Assembly (NCBI GenBank): GCA_907165065.1
Contig: OU015550.1
Span: forward strand, 3,126,001-3,190,000
Reading direction: 5' to 3'
Length of the DNA: 64,000 nt
Source of the DNA: Caprimulgus europaeus
Taxonomy: Eukaryota; Chordata; Aves; Caprimulgiformes; Caprimulgidae
A program made the translations under genes and the position numbers. Below, piece by piece: positions 21,001 through 36,000 of this stretch (position 1 is its first letter; each line of letters begins with the position of its first letter). The notes beneath the pieces are model-generated. The model was given only the letters and a program-made list of their open reading frames with translations. It made no database searches and was not told the origin of the DNA.

Positions 21001-24000
21001 ACTCAGGAACAAGATACAAACTCAAAACAGGTATTCTTGAAAAGCCCTTTACTGTCCAGATGCAGAAGAGAGTCAAGTTCACAGTGGCAGCAGCCTGGAA
21101 TCATCCTTCACATGAAATTAATTCAAATTTCAAATGACTACAAGTCCACATCACAGGAACCAGCACCAGAACTGGACCATTTAAGCCCCCAGATGCATCC
21201 CTTTCTCTCACCATCTCAGCACACTTTAAAACTAGCCTGGGTCTTGCATATACACGAGTTGACCACAAACTCACCACTCCACTCTCCAGAACTGGTGGGT
21301 CTCTCCAGGGTCCTCAACACCACCTGATCTCCAAGCTTGGGGGTGGAATTTAAGATGATCTTTAAGGTCCCTTCCAACCCAAACCAGTCTGTGATTCTGT
21401 GATCTCGTATTCCACTTTGCCCCCTCGTGGCTATAGGCAGGACTATTAAGGGAAGGATCAACAGTCCAGGAACTGCTCATGCTTTCACTTGAGGTTTCTG
21501 GTTGTAGGTGCTTTTGGTTTCGTTTTTTTTTGGAATTGGATTGGAGGGGTTTTTTTAGTTTGCTGGTTTTGGAGGGGTTTGTTTGTTTGCTTGTTTTTTT
21601 AATTTGAATTTAGCCCTGGGGAAGTACCCTAGCCCAGAAGCATTATTCTCAGGCAGAAATAACTTCATCTAAGTTCACCTAACTAATATCCCTAGATAGT
21701 TTTATTCACTTGTTTAATTCATTCATGCATCTTAGCAGCAATTTAAAAAATCCAAGTCAATGATAACTAGGCACCATAGAGCTTGACTGTGTAGGCACCT
21801 TGGAAATATCCTTCAAATATCAGATTTGAACCACTGACAGAAATATATTAAGCATTCCCATTCACTCACACACATGTCATATCCAATCCTAAACACACCA
21901 GATGTTAACCCTGAAGGACCAGTTAAAATGGAATATCCCCTGAGGGTGGCCAGTATAAAAAAGTGCAGCTATAAAAGCAGCAGATTCCAAGAGCCAGTGT
22001 CTTACCCAGATAGCCACGCAGGTACTGCCACATTCCAACGTTGTTCACTTGCTCTGGAACCACGTTTGTTACTTGTAAAGCAACAGACAAATCATCACCT
22101 CGTGCCTCTAGCCCACAGTTCACCTCGTTCAGCTTCAACACCAGCACAGACACCTAGAACAGCAAGTGACAAGCTCACTTATTAAAACAAACCCCACTGC
22201 TGTGCGCTGCCAGATTCACTTAGAGACGGTGTCCCAGTGAAAAGGAAGAGAACTCTGACCAGCTGGAGGCTGGGGTCTTCACTCTGTGAAGTCGAGCTGT
22301 TGATTTCAGGAGACACTCCACCCTCGTCCTCTGCCATCAGGCTTGTTCTACTGCCTGTGTCGTGGATCTGAGGAAGGTGCCCTGAGGGAAGATGGTCCAG
22401 GCTGGGTTCTGAAATGGAAGGAACAACAACAACTCCTCAATTCTGCTTCTTTTCCTGGTTTAAAGAAGTCCTGGTCTCAGAATCTGCCTGAATCTCATGG
22501 CCTATCAGCCTGCACGATCCTCTAGGGAATTCTCTCCAGCTCCTCAGATTAATTTAAGCAATACAGAGCTGAAGTGAAAGACGTTCACTGAAATGCTCAG
22601 TGTACCTTACCTCCAACCAGCCCTTACTAAACCCTTCCCCAAAGCTATGTACCACCTGCAGACATTTGCAGTCTTGCTCTAGTATGGCCAAATGCCTTAG
22701 AACAGCATTGTTATGTGCAGGAGTCACCCTCTCCGCTCATTTATACTCCTCATTCTCAAAGAAAAGGCAGAAAGCAGAAAGAGCCATCATGGATGAACTC
22801 CTTCTGACCTTCAAAAAGGAACGGCACGGGTGAATTCCACACAAACACAGCACGACCCAGTTGCCCACGGCAGAAAACTGTTCACTGTTGTGAAATAAGA
22901 GTAGGGGAGAGGATAAAGCCATCTGCTTCTTACCAGAGTCTGTGAGCATCACAAAGCCGTCACTGCCATCGCTGTCCACAGACAGCCCATCCTCAGGGCC
23001 GCTCCCATCCACAGATGTGGTGTCAAAGGAATGCTGGGATGCTGTCCTCTTCATCGGGAGGAAGCGCATTCGGCTGCTGCCGCTCCCGCCTGGAGTCACT
23101 GCTCCCTCTTCTGCTTTGGGCACAGACTCCCTGGCAAAAATAAAAGGGATGAAGGCAAACAGCTCAGCCTCCAAATCACACAGATACTGGGCTGGACTCT
23201 GAACATTTGCAAGTCAGACTCTAAGTGTACTTAGAGCAACCCCAAGAGATGAAGATCTAACCCATCTCTAACCCAAGTGATATGGAAATAAAGGCAGCAG
23301 TCAGCCTATGTTCCCCCCACCCCCCCTTCCCAGCAGCCTTGTTGCTGCTGTTGTGAAGCACAGGCGGATGGCCCACTCACTTGGCTGGGGGGAGAGAGAG
23401 CATTTTCTGCATGGTGGAGGTCATCTTCTCCCGACTCAGGCTCAGAGCATCTTTTGTTATGGACATGGCTTCCTTGGTGAGGTCCATGGTCACGTGCAGA
23501 GCTTCCTTCGTGGCATCCTTTGTGATATGCAGCGCACTGGACAACTCCACCTCGATGTTCTTCAATGGGATGAGCTCTGTCTGGCCATTGAGAGCGATGT
23601 TTCCCCTCCCCAAGGGCTGCGTGTCTGAGGTCGGGCTAGAAGGGAGAGCTGGAGGGCTCTGAGGATGGCTGCTGGTCTCTGCTTGTCTTTCTGCAACCAG
23701 GGCTTCCACAGCTTCATGTGCTTCCTCTATCAAACCTTTCTCCTCTACTGTACTCAGAGCTCCATCACTTGTGGATTTGGGGAGTCTCTCCAGTGGTACG
23801 CTGGCTACACTGGGACCTGTATTTTCAATCCCACTGTCTTCTGGGACCTCTGAGCTACTGCACACTCCCTTCTCTGAACTGGTCTCTGATTTCAGCTCCT
23901 TCTCTTCAGCCACCAGCCCCTCCTTGCTGTCTGATGGTGAGAGCTCAGACTCAATCAGGCTTGTTGTGTCTGAGTCAAAAGATCTGGGTTCCAAGACGGA

Positions 24001-27000
24001 CCCTGGTGCAGGGTTCATGAGTAGGGCCACTTCGGCACTATGGAACATAACTCCTACACAAGCAGACAAGGGATCTAAAGGAGACCCAGTCACTTCCTGG
24101 GTATCTTGGGCCAACTGCTCCTGTAGTGTTTGCAGAACTTCTTTCAACCTGAGCAGCACCAAGTATTGGTAGTGGTTGAGCCGAACTTTGATATGAACAG
24201 ATGAGGACACCAGCATATGGATATCAGCAGAGGCTTCCCGCTCTTTATTATCTACTCTATCATCAATTCCAGAGCCAGATTCTCCCAAGACACCCACTGA
24301 CTCTGGGACCTTGTAGATGTTCTTCAGATCCTGGTCAGTCTTTGATCTTTGACAAACCCCATGTTCTGTGGAAAGGTTCTTATTCTTGGAGTGATTGCTG
24401 AAGCTGGCAGAAGGCTTGATTTTCAACTCGGAGGCAGCCGATTCCTGTCGCTTAGATATCTGAGCTTGTCCCCATTTCTTGGGAAGGCAGGCCCAAATGG
24501 AAAGGGGAAAAGGGTCAATAAAACTAAGGGCTCTGCCCTTTGAGCTTTCAGCCCCCTCGAAGTCCAGGGAAAGCTCAGTGAAATTCATAGACCACAGATC
24601 TTCAGAGGCAGAGGTTTTGTGTAGTAGCTGGGGAAGGCCTGGATGCTTCTCAGGGCCACCCTCCACCTCGTACGCATGGCGCAAGAAAAGGGTGTGGAGG
24701 AGGCTGAAGCTGTCCTGAGACTTTGGGAACTCAGTGTAGCTGGAGTGGAAGAATTCTGAACTGGCAAATCTACGGAAGAGGCTCTGGAGGTCCTGGCAGC
24801 TGCAAAAGGGAGCGTGGCGAGTGTTGGTGGCAGTCACCTCCGACGTGCAAATGCAGAGGGTCTGGGGACGATCCCGATGCTCAGTGACTTTCTTCTCCAC
24901 AGGGATGTTAAGCTACAGAGAGGAGAAAGACATTACAAGTAAAGCTGTGAGAAGGGAAATTAACAGAGGCTTATCCTGGCCATCTACACAAAGGTCAGGT
25001 GTGGAATGTAGAAACAATTGTGAAGTCTTGGTCTCTACTAAAATGGAGGCCTTCAAGCCTCCTCCCAAAACCGCTAACGAGGGCGCTCAGTGACAAACAC
25101 CGCAGGACATCAGCGCAGCAGTCGTAAGCCCAGGGGCAACAGTCGGAGAGTCAAAGTGGTTTCCAAAGCCCAGAAAACAACTTTTAACCTCTTGAACTAT
25201 CAATTTATCCCTGAAGCTGTTTTCATAAACACTGCCTTGCCTGCCTATTCTGGACTACAACTCAAGCACCTGTTTTACTGCTCACAGATCAAAACAAAAC
25301 TAACACAAATGGTGGACAGAAGAAAGTCAGAGGATGGCAGAGGTTCTGTTTCCTCATTCTGGACTGCAGTTTTGTCCTGGTCTCATGTTCCTTCCATAAC
25401 AGGGAGAGAGAGAACACTGAAGACTGGGAAAGGAAGGAAATGAAGGGTACCTTCAGCTGGAAGCCATCCAGTCGAACATCAACATGCTCATCATGCTTGC
25501 CTGAGTCCTCCAGCTTGTAGATGGCTTTGAACTGCTCTAAGCTGCGATAAAGATCCAGACAGAAGAGGTTTATCCAGAGCACACTTGCTGTATCCAGGGT
25601 AAGCATCAGGCCATTCAGCTGCACATACAGGTTGGGGCATGGAACTAGAACAAAACAGAAGTGACACAGATGAATAACAGCAGAAAAGGCATTTCACACT
25701 GACAACACCAATGCAGAGGGCTTCAACACCCAATGGAGGACCAGATCTCTTAATGAAAGGGAGAGGCTGTGGTGCACTAGAGAAACAAGATGTTCCAGGT
25801 CTCACATCAAGCCAGAGCATCCTCCAGTGCTAATCAATAAGGCAGAACCCCAATAGCTGGGCAAACACAGCAGCTCCTTCAATATATTCCTGGCTATGTT
25901 ATTTTGCAAGCACAGCTTTGCCTCTACATGAGAAAACTAAACAAACATGGACTCACAGAGAATATGGAACAGGGTTAACAACCTAAAGAATTAAGAGTTG
26001 ACTGATTCTTTAAGAAACTTAGGAAAGAAGGTGCTGACCTTGGTGTATTACCTGGAAAGTCCTGATTGTCTGGGAAGTAATACTCTGTGAATTCAATATG
26101 GATTGCAGAGACCTTATCAGGAAGTTTGAAGAATTTTCTACTACATGAAAGCAAGGTGGAGGGTTTCTTACTTTGTTGACCAGCTGTAGAAACCTGAAAA
26201 CACAAGGGTAAGCAGAATTGGCAAAACAAAGCATCCCAGTAACCCTGCAGTCTCCTGTATTCAATCCATCTCATTTACACATCAAACACACACTGCTTTC
26301 AAGTAAAAGAACAGCTTTTTTCTACCTGCTAATATTGCCAACTCCTGTCCTTTGAGGGAATTCAGTTCTTTATGTCTCCTGTTACTGCTACTGAGAGCCA
26401 TGACAATCAGAATTAGGTGATGTGATTAAACAGAACTGAAATGTGTTAAAGCTTTCTCCAAGATCAAAAGCATGTTGGTAAGTCCATTACAGTATCTGGT
26501 ACTGATTATGCTCTTGCAATGGTTACAGGCTATGTGGATGTAGGGTCTGATCCAGTCTAGTGATGCTTTCTCTCCTGGGTCAGCAAGCATGAGTGAAGGC
26601 TTATGCCTTCTCTGTCAACTAATCCATATCCTCATTAAAGTTCTCAAACACAAGAAATTCTTTACCCTTTACCTTTGCTTGATGCAAGTTTAGATATGAA
26701 CAGACACAGAGTGCAAAAACTCTGTGGTTATGCATGCAATTTCCTCTGAACATGAAAACTACCAGCAGTGCATATTTGGTTTAAAAGTTTTACATGCAAC
26801 ATCATAGTGGCATTTGGGTTCTCTGGGCAGAGTTTTTATTGTCTTGGATGATATAGGATTTGCATTATTTATTTGAATTGTATCAGATTAAATTTCTTTT
26901 GTAAAAGTGACATGAACATCTCCAGACAGTGCTCAAATCCCTACCTGGTGAACATCCAAGTCATCCACTCGAACCACCACACAGCTGGATCGAAGCCGGT

Positions 27001-30000
27001 TCCAGGGAGGATGCCTGAGTCGTGGCAGACTCGTGGGAGGTACACGGCCTTTCTCTAGGGGACTTTTATGAGGACTCAACAAAGAATCTGTGAGGACAGA
27101 AAAGCAGAATCAGCAGGGTTTTACTCATCATCTTTGTATCAAACTTCACCATCAATACCAACACGTATGTGCTTGCAGAGCAGAATTAACAGCCCCCAAA
27201 TTAGAAACAAATGGGCACAGCAAGGCAGGGAAAAAAACAAACCAACAGTTTAGGACTTTTGAAGGAAGAACACTGTGAAAGCTGAGCCTGCTCTGTAGCA
27301 AAAGAACATACTCTTCAGCCAGGCTGAGTATTTAATTTACTCCTTATATACTCACTTACAGAGAAACTCAATAAATAAGCTGGGAAAGTGGCCATGGCAG
27401 TCTGTCCATTCTTGCTGCAATGTTACTCCAGCATGATAACCACTTTCCTTTGCCATTGTATTTATCAATTTTAGTGTGCTGGGGATTTCTGCACCAAGAA
27501 ATCAGCCTGCTAAACTGGGGGGAGGTAACTAGAGATACTGTTGGATAGAGCAAAATCATTAAAATCCTTAGTAAAGCAGGAGAAGGTACCAGATACCATT
27601 ACCTCGTTTCTTTTTGAAGGGGGAAGGTGGAGTTCTGGCAAATGCAGGGTCCTTTTCTTCATAAAGCTTCTCCATCTTGCTTTGAAATTCACTGACCAAC
27701 TTCTTTGCCCACTGTCCTCGTGCTTCCATTGCTTCACTGTACCTCACCCAATGCTTGCAGGCATCTCCTGCATGAAAGCAAACATCCTGGCTTTAAAAAT
27801 GAGGTTCCTGGATACACACAACCCTCCTGTGCCTCTCAAATGTATGCAAATCTGTCCAGCATTCATCTTTATTGATACCAGACCTGGAATATGCAATATG
27901 CAGCACACTAAGTGCTTGTGAAACAAGTGCAGGCTTCCACACAACAGAGCTGGTCCTACCAGCAAGTGTTCCAAATTCAAGTGTTGGAAAGAATGCCAAA
28001 GTCACTTCTCCTCGATTCTTCAGTTAACTACAAACAGATTTGCTGCTGGGATACATCCCATAATCCTTCTAATTTGATTAGGCACATGTAAGAAACAGAT
28101 CCAGAGCTTAAGCAGCTGAAAAGCAATCCCAAGCTTCAACTTTATGTCTTTACAACAGACAGCAACTTACTCCTCTCCTTGTACTCTGCTCTGCCAGCAA
28201 CTTGTCAGTCATACTCCACCAGGTAAACTAGATTAACCTTGCCTGTGAGGATTTAAGTCACAAGGACTTTGTGCAGCCTCTCTTCCAGTCCTCTCTGAAA
28301 CCATCCAGCATCACTGTTCTTTAAATTCTTTTTTTTATCCTCCTCCTCAAGTTGGGAGGTCACACACTCCCCTACCTGCCCTGTGGAAAGGATAGTAGTC
28401 AAAAGCCATTCTCCTGAAGGTCAGCTGCATGGCACCTCCCAGCATCCCATGCTTCAAAGCACCTATGGAAAACAGAAAATCCATGATCAGCTCTGCAATC
28501 CAAGTCCTGATCCAGGAGAATTCAAAACAATCTTGCTTTGATTGCCATCACTGATTGATTGTCACCATGGCCAGTATTAGGGTATCACCTTTTAAGAAAG
28601 CTGTACCAAAATCTTCTCCTAAGCAAGGAAAAGGACAAGTGAATGTAACAGGCCAACAGTTTATATCTTAAGAACCAGATCTAGAATCTCAAATACCAAA
28701 ATGCAAGATCCCATTGCTTCTTAGGCCACTATCAATTACACTTCCTGCTACAATGACCAGCACTTGTGTTTCCAACACTTGCTGGTAGGGCCAGTGAAAT
28801 AAGGACAACAAAACTGAGCTAAGATGTGGGTAACAGCAGCTCAGGAGACAGCGATACACAGACCAATTAAAACCATCTGGAATAGTGATGGATGTGGGGA
28901 GGATAATTTTGTTTTAAAGGGAAGGGGTGTAAAACCAAACAGTACAATTTGGGTCAGAGATGGCTGTGGAGGGAGAGAGAGATTGACATTTGCCTCAAAA
29001 TACAAAAAAAAGTTCTTAGAAATATATCTCAGTAAAGGGGAGCAAGGAATAAAACAGACAGTAGTTAGCAAAGCCTTGCTTGAAAAGAACATAGTAGGCA
29101 GGGGAATGATCTGTCAAAGGTGGCAAGGAATCCTTGTAGCTATGCTACTGTGAATGTCCTGAACACTGTCAAAACAAACATTTTCTCACCAAGTGGAACA
29201 ATCACACTTTATTCCCATTGCCCAATACCAGGTTGCTCCTGGAGCACATCCTCTATCACTTCAACTAAGTCACTGGCAACCACACCCCCACTGATGGGCT
29301 TTCCCCATGTTTGTCCCACAGAGCCAAGAAAGATTTTCCAATATCTACTTCAGACATACAGAACTGATCTCTCCATCAGCCTGACCAACTGCCATTGCCT
29401 CACTGGGGAACAGGAACATGTTTTCAAAAGAAAAATCCCCTTCAAGAGAGAATTGATGACTGGATTAGTGTTTTCCTCCTGCAGTGTGCTGCTGATGCTG
29501 CTCTCACAGTTACCTGACTCTCGAGTGTGGCTGTCATCGCAGATGTGCAGATCCAGGCGTGAGATGAGGAGGTGGTAGGATGACTCTTTCATGTCATGCT
29601 TATCAAAGTACTGACCAATGCTACTTGCATTTGGGCTGACTCCAAATGGCTGAGACCAGGACTGCTGGGTACTTGGAGCAGGTGGTGTGATCTGTTAGAG
29701 AGAGAAAAGCTCAGTAACAACTAATAGAAAGCAAAAAAGAAGATGAAAAGAGAAGGGGTTATAATGCAATTAAAACTAAATCATGCCATTTCAGACTGCA
29801 AGGCATCAATTTATTGAAATTCAACTGGGACCCCAGAAATCTGGATCCTTTCCTATGTTCTCATGAACAAAACTCTTTGTCTGTGGTTCTCTCTCCTCTA
29901 CATCAAGCTACTATTCACTTATCTTGAAATATTCTTTAAGACTCCTGGACAAAAAGGGCTGAGTGTTCCTGATCTGTCCTTCTATGTAATCTCACTGCAT

Positions 30001-33000
30001 TCTGCAGAGCCCTGCTTCCCCACAGCTTCCACCACCAGCAGCAACATTTCTCTTCCCTCATCCTTGTCTCTGAAAACATCCTTTGTCCTCTTCCCTATGG
30101 ATTTATTCTGTGACATGAATCAAACAATTACTCAGCCCAGCATTTTGCAAACAAAGCAAGTGGTAAGGGAAGTTCAAGGTTACCAGCAGAAGCAGCTGTT
30201 CTAAGGTTCTCATACACTGCTAAGCTATATGTGAACCAAAAAACAACTGCAAAAATCAAGAGCTCTCTCCAGAGCACTAGGAAGAAAAAAAGAAACCCAA
30301 ACAACAGCAGTGAGATTGGATGCCAAGGTTCTCCCTTGAGCATCACAGCTCACTATGGTTTTATGTTATCATTTATTGTACCAGAGCCCCTTCCCCCAGG
30401 CCAGGCAGACTGTCATTCAGAGGCAGAACACATTATTTCTACAACACATTTATTGCCTATTACCAAATCAAATCCTCATGGGACCCTCTTCAACTTTCCA
30501 CATGCCAGCCAAATCTGGCAAGCCATGCAACTTCACACCATGTTTTCCCTGCCATCAGACAGAATCTAGCCTGTGACTATGGATGAACATTCTCTAATGC
30601 TTACTGGCAATTAATCCAACTCCTTTGATCACTTCATTACCCAACAGCAGCCCACAATCCACAAAATGCTGACCTCACACCAGGTAAGCCTACCAGGCCC
30701 CATCAGGAAGATGCTCTGTGAGCAAGGGCCAGATGCCACACAACAGAAACTGTCTCTTTACCTTGTCTTTTCCTTTTTCCTGACAGATCAACATGCAAAT
30801 CATGACCCACTCACCTGTACAGACTCTGGTGCTAAGCTTTTCCTCTGCTGGGCAGACTTCTCCATGGCTTCACTCAGAGACTCTGCATATTTCATCATTG
30901 CTTTCAGCTGAGAGTCTGTCAGCACCCAGAGCAGATCATCAAGGAGAAACATCAGCTTAGATGCCACCACATTGCAATCTTTGGTCTGAAACAGTGAGGA
31001 GGAGTCAAGGACTTTAAGAATTGCAACTATATACACACGTTCTTCATAATACAGAGAAGCTGTAGCAGAAACAAGAGATGCTGCTCTGAAACTCATCTGA
31101 GAGGGAAGTTAACTTATCTGGTGGATGTCCACAGTGCCTCCTCTTTAGGAGGCAAGTTGTTGACTGGTTTAAGAAAAACAACAAAACAAACAAAAAAAGA
31201 GATGGTTTGGGTTTTTTTTTTATCATCACGTTTCCATTGACAGCTAAAAATAAGGTTACCATAATAATCTCCCAGTAAAGAGATGACAGCTCTCCTTGGG
31301 ATGTACAAATGGATTTAAAAACTTGCTCCACACATGTTATCCTTCCCTGGGAAATAAACTGCTCTGACATTTGGCAAGAACACAGCTGTCTCAAACAGAA
31401 AACACAGAGTGATAGCAACTGGGGCTCAACACTGGTGAAGGAAAAGATGGGTTGCTGAGGAACATGGGAGGAAATATGCATCATCACTGTACCAGGCAGG
31501 GAGACTGTATCCTGCAAAGCATGGAGGAAACTCTCACCCTTCTCTTGAGGGAGATCTGGATTCTCCCTTGGTTGGTGATGAGTCTCAGAGGAGTAGTAAC
31601 AGGATCCTGATCGCCATTGTCAGTGGCATCTGCTTCTATCCGGAGTGTCTGCCAGGTGAGCTCTTTGAATGTCAAAACCTACCCAGAAGGAGAAAAACAC
31701 GAAAAAGCTGAGATTTTCAACAACTTCAATGATTAAAATAAATGCTTAGAAGATGTGGAATGAAACAAGGCCACAGAAAAATCATTCAACGCACTTTTCT
31801 ACTGTGATCCCAGTACAAAAAGGAAATCATGCCCCAGGTAACATCTAACCCCTTCTCTGACACTGAGTTTAAAACCAGACAAACCACAAGGGCATTCAGA
31901 GCTTCTCCAGTTTCATTCTTCCAGACTGGAGGAGCCCAGAGAAAGCTCTGAACACAAGTCAGCTCTCAGCCACCCTGCTCCAGCAAATGGTAGTCAAGCT
32001 GAACACAGCTCCCTACCGCCACTGTATGAGAATTCAGACAGCAGCCTGACTACCCCAGAGAACTTGGGGAGCACGAGAGCCACCCTACTGTGCACATTCT
32101 GACAGGCAACACAAGAGGACTCTTTACCTCTCCTCTCTGTGGATCAGTAATGCGGGTGAGTCGCAAGTCGCTCTGTTGCCAGTTTGGGTTGACACTGTAG
32201 CCTTGGAGCTGCCATAACTCAAAAGAAGCATGAAAGGCCTTGGAGTGAATCTTGATGGTGATGGAGTTGACAACAATAAACATCCCCTCCACGACCTTTT
32301 CAGCAAAGCCATATTCACTGCAAAGAGAAGATCCCTCAAAGTCATCACCTGTTACAATAAAAGGCCTGGCAGAGGTAAGAATACAAACAGAGAGACTCCA
32401 GGGTTTATAAGCAATGTTAGAATCACTTAAACCTGAGTGCAGAGAGACCAATGGTTGATCACTCAGAACAACAGCTACCCATACCCACAGGGCTCAGGGT
32501 CTGACCTTTGACCTGCAGCAAGAGCAATGGGTGACTGTCCGTTGGGTGGCCGAGGCTCTTCACATGTTCTCATCTCTACCTCCACTTTATCCAGGTACTG
32601 GAAGGACAGAACATGGGAGCAATCAATACAACACCAAGAGTTGTCAAGCTCAGCCTACCAGCCTTAGGTCTGAGACTCCAGAGCAGGGATAAACAAGCTC
32701 TGGAGTCTCATGCCTCTTCAAGAGTCTCATGTGTTAAAGCTCTCACACCATCGGTGCCAGGAGCATTGGGTAACCTGAATCCTCAGGACTGGGAGGAAAA
32801 CAAACAACAAAAACCAGGCACAAGGTTGCCCTGGGCTTTGCTGAGAGCTCAGCTCCATCCTGCAGTGAAATGTGGGTCTCCTGGGAGGTCACTCATCACC
32901 AAACAGGACTATTCTCAGAACTCCCCTTCCCCTATGTGCTAAGGGCCTAGAGGATTTAGGTCAAATGAAGATTTGAGCACACATTTCAGTTTCCCTTTGC

Positions 33001-36000
33001 AGATTTTTTTCTCAAGTAGAAGAGATTTTAAAGGGTGAGGAAGAAAAGGAATGAACAAGAAAGGAAACATTACCAGGCAGATTGGGTGTGTTTTCAGCTT
33101 TGTCCACTGGATCTGAAACAATAAAGTTGATGTTACAAGAGTTGTCTTCACACTGGAAAGGTTGAGAAAATGCAGGAAACCATCTGAGCTCAAAGTTTGA
33201 GCCCCATTTCTCTGAGAAATGTCCACAGTGACAATCCATCGTGTCTTACTGAATCCAGGTCACACAGGCTCACCCAGACAAGTGAAAAGACATGCCAGCC
33301 ACCAGACCTATAAATCCAGCTTGGCTTTTGGATCTCACATATCATCACAGGTAATCTGTGGGTCACTCTGCAGGTCAAATTCTGATTTTTCACATTTTTT
33401 TATGGAGAATGTTCTTGTCCTTAAAGAGTTTACAATTAATTGCTGCTGTTACTGAAAGTCAGGTAGCTTTTGAAGACTGTGCACAAACCAAAAAGATCCA
33501 TTTTATTTTCTTATAGCAACATTTATTCCACAGTTCTCGTAGGAGGGAGAACAAATGTTTGTTACTAAATCAAGCAGATCTGACTCTAAAAACAGAGCAG
33601 ATCAGATGAGCAAGACAGGCTCATTTTTATTGTCACTTGGCAGAGCAGAATTTTTTTTATAGCAAGTTTTAATAACCCTATTTCTTTTATAGCAAGTCTC
33701 TTCCATATACTAAAAACTCTTGCATTCATGTAATGCAACTCTGGTTAGTACAAACTGACATTAAACAATCTGGCATTTCATATCAAGTGAAAAACAACCA
33801 AAAAAAAGGATTTTTTTGCTCTAAAAAGCACAAGGAGGAAGAACTTGTCAAAGAGTTCAGTGTGCAAAAGTGCAAGTGCACACACAATTCCATCAGTGAT
33901 GCATGGATAACTGTGGGCACAAAGGCTGGCAGAGCGCTGAGTGCAGCTTTTCACACATCCTACAAATTGCATTTTCAACAATTAAAAGGTCAGTTTATTT
34001 TTACAGTACCTCACAGCAACATTAGGCACTCCCATTTCTCTCTGCTTCCTATTCCTGTTGGAGGTCAGTGTTACTTCTTGAGCATTCAAAACAAAAAAAT
34101 CAGTTGGGATGAGAGGAGACAGAGGAAACTCCTCTGCTATCAAAACAGCAGGGAAATGGGAGGGAATGACCAGAGAGGTCTGTAAGATCCTAAGTGACAT
34201 GCAGGTGATGAACAGGGAGCAATTGTTCACTATTTCTTCCAGTAACAGTACCAGGAGGTTATCTACTAAAATTAATATTGATACAAGCAAAAGCAGATGT
34301 ACCTAAGCTGTGAAATTCTTTGCCATAGCACACTCTGATGTTAAATAAGTAAATGGGTTCAGAAAGCATCTGGGCAAGCAAATTCCTGGAAATTCAGCAG
34401 CAGCTATTAAATACAAAGACCTCACTGCTGGCTTAAGTCATGTGAAGGTGAGGAAGGACCACACTTTTCCTGTGCTTCTCTCAGCATCCTCTACCATCTG
34501 CTGTCAGCCACCATCGGGGCAGAGCGCTTGGCAAAGGCGGCCTTTGATGAAACCTGCTGTGGTTACCTCACAACGTTCAATCAGCAAATCTCACCCTAAA
34601 GCACAGGGTTTGAGATGTGTGGACTGAATCAAATCATGATTCTTCATCAGAAATTCCCAAGTGACAAACAGAAGCTATCTGGGGACACAAGCACAGCCTC
34701 CTCTGCTCACCCTGATCGATGCCTTGTTGCAGTAGACCCGAGTGATGGCAAGCCAGGTGGGCAGCTCCAGCACATTCTGCAGCACCTCTTCATCCAGCTC
34801 CAAGTTGGTCAGCTGCCCCTGCCCTTTCAGCGTGCTCAGGTTGATTTTGTCTGGAGAGAGATTCTTGGTAAACCTACAAGAGAAGAAAGAAGAGATTAAA
34901 AACAACCCCAGACAACAAAGCTGCTGAGACCAAAGCCTTTAAGAGAGCTATTTTAAATATAAAGACCTGCTTGCTGTTTTGTTAAAACCTTTCTGCCATT
35001 TTTAAACTCAGAGCATGCTAGTTGCTCTGGAAAAAAAATGTCTTTACACTTCGACATTTGAAGGACTTTTTGGTTTGGTTGGTTTTTGTTTTAAATCAAA
35101 TTCAAATTTGAGAAACTGAAAATTCCTTCTAAAGCACTGAAAACCTGGAAACCAGCAAAACTGCCCTAGGATAAAACCAAAGAAAACCAAAGTCAAACTG
35201 CACCAGGTCAGTCATTTCACTCCCTCCATATCACTAGTAAAAAGTTTAATTATCTAGTTTATTTTTGAAGTTTTTGATACAGGAAAGTAAAAGATCATTA
35301 ATAAATGACTTTTATGGCTGTCTCTTTAAGCACCAGTCTCGCAGTCCAGCCTGCTCTTTGGTCAGCAGGTCTGAGCATGCAACCTAACTCCCCTCCGAGT
35401 GACCAGCCCAAGCTCCCGTCCTCCTCTCCTTTTAGCAACCAGAAGCTGCTGCTCTCTCTGGTTGCAATTCCTCCTCCCAAGAGCTTCTGTTGTTTCCACC
35501 TCCCTTGTATGGAGCTGAGTATCTTCAGATCCCTTATGTCCCTGAGATTTAAATGCAATGGATGAAACAATTTCAGCAGGACTGCTCAAGAGCAGTGGAT
35601 TCTGGTGCAGATGTGAAAACCTCTGACTTCATTAAAACCACTGTGGTCCCTGAGGAACCAGAAGAGCCAGTTGAGAGGACAACAGACCACAGAGGCTGTG
35701 TGTGTGTCAGCAAAACCTCACCAGGACGCTGCCTCCATCCAACAACCCTTCTGTGCTGAAGGGGATGATGCCAAGGGAGTAAAGCAGCTTGCACAGGATT
35801 CAAAGCTGCCAAACAACTTCCCCAGGGCTTATCCCACATGTTCCTCCGTGCTAATGCTAATTCTAATTCTGTCCAGTGGTCCAGAAAGAGGAAGAGGAAG
35901 AAAGACCCTATTGTCAGGGGGAGCAGGATTGGGCTCACAGTTAGTCACACGCTGCCGTTCTCTCTCCTTTCCCCGCACCAGCAGCGTGGGCTGCTCCTCT

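Larger units (their letters stand above)
18077..34710 (-). other. UHRF1BP1: UHRF1BP1 introns 2-20 (non-coding content)
   Basis: The introns lying between the exons listed are 106 bp to 1.6 kb long. Apart from the CR1 end at 21338-21407 and T/G-rich low complexity at about 21500-21600, I see nothing I can name: no RNA gene, no clear further repeat and no nested coding exon. All donors are ordinary GT; none has the U12-type ATATCC or GTATCC sequence. Confidence 0.75.

Noticed and set aside
23377..24172. Plus-strand open frames within UHRF1BP1 exon 14 (up to 133 codons)
   Set aside because: Shadow frames of a long coding exon whose minus-strand protein is conserved.
28824..29153. Open frame with an internally repeated TIW..DGCG motif, suggestive of a small repeat protein
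   Set aside because: It is a degenerate DNA duplication (CCAATTAAAACCATCTGG / CCAAACAGTACAATTTGG) in a UHRF1BP1 intron, without splice context or conservation that I can see.
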